Below are positions 7,416-7,883 of a stretch of DNA of 7,883 bases, piece by piece. The notes beneath the pieces are model-generated. The model was not told the DNA's origin. It did no database searches and was given only the letters and a program-made list of their open reading frames with translations. This stretch comes from Halieaceae bacterium (GTDB taxonomy: Bacteria > Pseudomonadota > Gammaproteobacteria > Pseudomonadales > Halieaceae), in assembly GCA_003520285.1 (NCBI GenBank), contig DOVB01000006.1:1-7883 (forward strand). Reading direction: 5' to 3'. The translations under genes and the position numbers were made by a program. Position 1 is the stretch's first letter; each line of letters begins with the position of its first letter.

Positions 7416-7607
7416 ATGTCACTCTATTTTGTGATCATCAATCAAGCCAATCGATACTGGAGCAAACAGCAAGAGTGGGTTGACCACGACGAGTCAGTAA
7501 AGTGGGTCCGCTATGAACACCACGACGACGCGCTCAACGCCCTAGTGGAAATGTCGGTAAAGGATCCCGGTCTTAGAGCTCGCGTCAAACAGATCGATCC
7601 AACCTAG
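7416..7607 (+). CDS. Small hypothetical protein, 63 residues, downstream of J-domain gene
   Basis: I do not recognise a characterised family. The product is soluble-looking and rich in charged and aromatic residues: a hydrophobic YFVIINQ strand (4-10), a Trp-rich stretch (YWSKQQEW and VKWVRYEHH), and a probable helix DALNALVEM (37-45) followed by LRARVKQ (53-59). There is no signal peptide, membrane span or Cys. The ATG is 5 nt after the J-domain stop, with GGGTGA nine bases upstream as a possible ribosome binding site. Short spacing and same strand argue for a real gene of the same transcript. Oddly, the last codons (Q59-I60-D61-P62-T63) and the TAG stop lie in the first copy of the 40-bp tandem array, so either the array grew from this gene's end or the present stop was acquired from the array. 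Whether it forms a complex with its two upstream neighbours is unknown. Confidence 0.65.
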   Translation: MSLYFVIINQANRYWSKQQEWVDHDESVKWVRYEHHDDALNALVEMSVKDPGLRARVKQIDPT

Positions 7608-7787
7608 CTCAGCGTCGGTGGCTAAATCACAGATCGATCCAACCTAGCTCAGCGTCGGTGGCTAAATCACAGATCGATCCAACCTAGCTCAGCATCGGTG
7701 GCTAAATCACAGATCGATCTAACCTAGCTCAGCATCGGTGGCTAAATCACAGATCGATCTAACCTAGCTCAGCATCGGTGGCTAAAT
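7589..7787. repeat. 40-bp tandem repeat array, about 5 copies
   Basis: Units begin at 7591, 7631, 7671, 7711 and 7751; the fifth is complete up to GGTGGCTAAAT. Each starts AGATCGATC and contains TAGCTCAGCRTCGGTGG. Only two positions vary: unit base 10 is C in copies 1-3 and T in 4-5; unit base 23 is G in copies 1-2 and A in 3-5. Each unit has a GATCGATC palindrome and a TAGC/GCTA inverted pair around a 12-base loop. The length, 40, is not a multiple of 3, and stops occur on both strands, so the array cannot code as a whole. Copy 1 overlaps the end of the 63-residue gene. It lacks the unrelated spacers of a CRISPR array. A shortened relic (TCGGCAGGTGGC, 7788-7799) may follow copy 5. Confidence 0.97.
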
Positions 7788-7820
7788 TCGGCAGGTGGCG
7801 AGTGGCTTCTAGCACCTTGT

Positions 7821-7843
7821 TCGTGACACCCGATTCATGACAC
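7821..7843. repeat. Short imperfect direct repeat TCRTGACAC
   Basis: TCGTGACAC (7821-7829) and TCATGACAC (7835-7843) differ at one base and start 14 bases apart, in the spacer between the two tandem arrays. It could be a relic of another short repeat or a weak binding site; chance is also possible. Confidence 0.4.
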
Positions 7844-7849
7844 ATTACT

Positions 7850-7883
7850 TGTGCCGTGTGCCGTGTGCCTTGTGCCTTGTGCC
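7850..7883. repeat. Heptanucleotide tandem repeat TGTGCCK, cut by window end
   Basis: Units TGTGCCG, TGTGCCG, TGTGCCT, TGTGCCT and a partial TGTGCC run to the last base, so the true length is unknown. The seventh base changes from G to T part-way through the array. No gene is seen around it: bases 7608-7883 contain only this array, the 40-bp array and about 60 bases of unique sequence, with no convincing open frame. Confidence 0.93.

Noticed and set aside
7595..7781. tRNA gene from the TAGCTCAG word
   Set aside because: No acceptor stem, anticodon arm or pairing T-arm can be built, and the box spacing is too short.
7589..7787. CRISPR array
   Set aside because: The units abut directly with no unique spacers, vary only at two fixed positions, and no cas genes are nearby.
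7608..7883. Coding sequence through the repeat region
   Set aside because: The 40-bp unit carries stops on both strands and shifts frame with each copy. Past it, only short open stretches remain with no start context.

Overview
The window looks like ordinary chromosome from a gammaproteobacterium, probably a marine or free-living lineage distant from Enterobacterales. The basis is RluA, RimO, MsrA and a YgiM-like SH3 protein, all close to their gammaproteobacterial relatives, at dense, moderate-GC coding spacing. I cannot name the genus. No prophage, insertion sequence, CRISPR array, rRNA or complete tRNA is visible.

Bases 1 to 5226 hold seven plus-strand genes in a tight run: the C-terminal part of a YgiM-like SH3/coiled-coil membrane protein (open at the window edge), an exported cyclophilin-type prolyl isomerase, pdxJ, rluA, a DUF2244 membrane protein, rimO and rsmE. 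Most junctions overlap or leave only a few bases. Short gaps with promoter-like sequence precede the DUF2244 gene and rimO. Three of the seven genes modify the translation machinery: RluA (23S rRNA and tRNA pseudouridine), RimO (ribosomal protein S12) and RsmE (16S rRNA). PdxJ is the surprise: its sequence matches the form I associate with Bacteroidetes, and it is not in the recO-pdxJ-acpS neighbourhood known from E. coli.

msrA (5260 to 5901) is on the minus strand, convergent with rsmE. It is divergent from a three-gene plus-strand group: a vWA-like cytoplasmic protein with a MIDAS-type metal site, a membrane-anchored protein with a C-terminal J domain, and a 63-residue protein of unknown function. 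The spacing is 1 nt and then 5 nt, so the three are probably co-transcribed. This uncharacterised module is the most interesting protein-level content here.

The last ~300 bases are unusual. A 40-bp unit is repeated almost five times in tandem, and its first copy supplies the last codons and the stop codon of the 63-residue gene. After a ~60-base spacer, a second array of 7-bp TGTGCCK units runs off the window edge. Both arrays show ordered, polar variation along their length. Neither can be coding on its visible strands in the simple sense (the 40-bp unit has stops and a frame-shifting length), so they are best treated as intergenic variable-number repeats.
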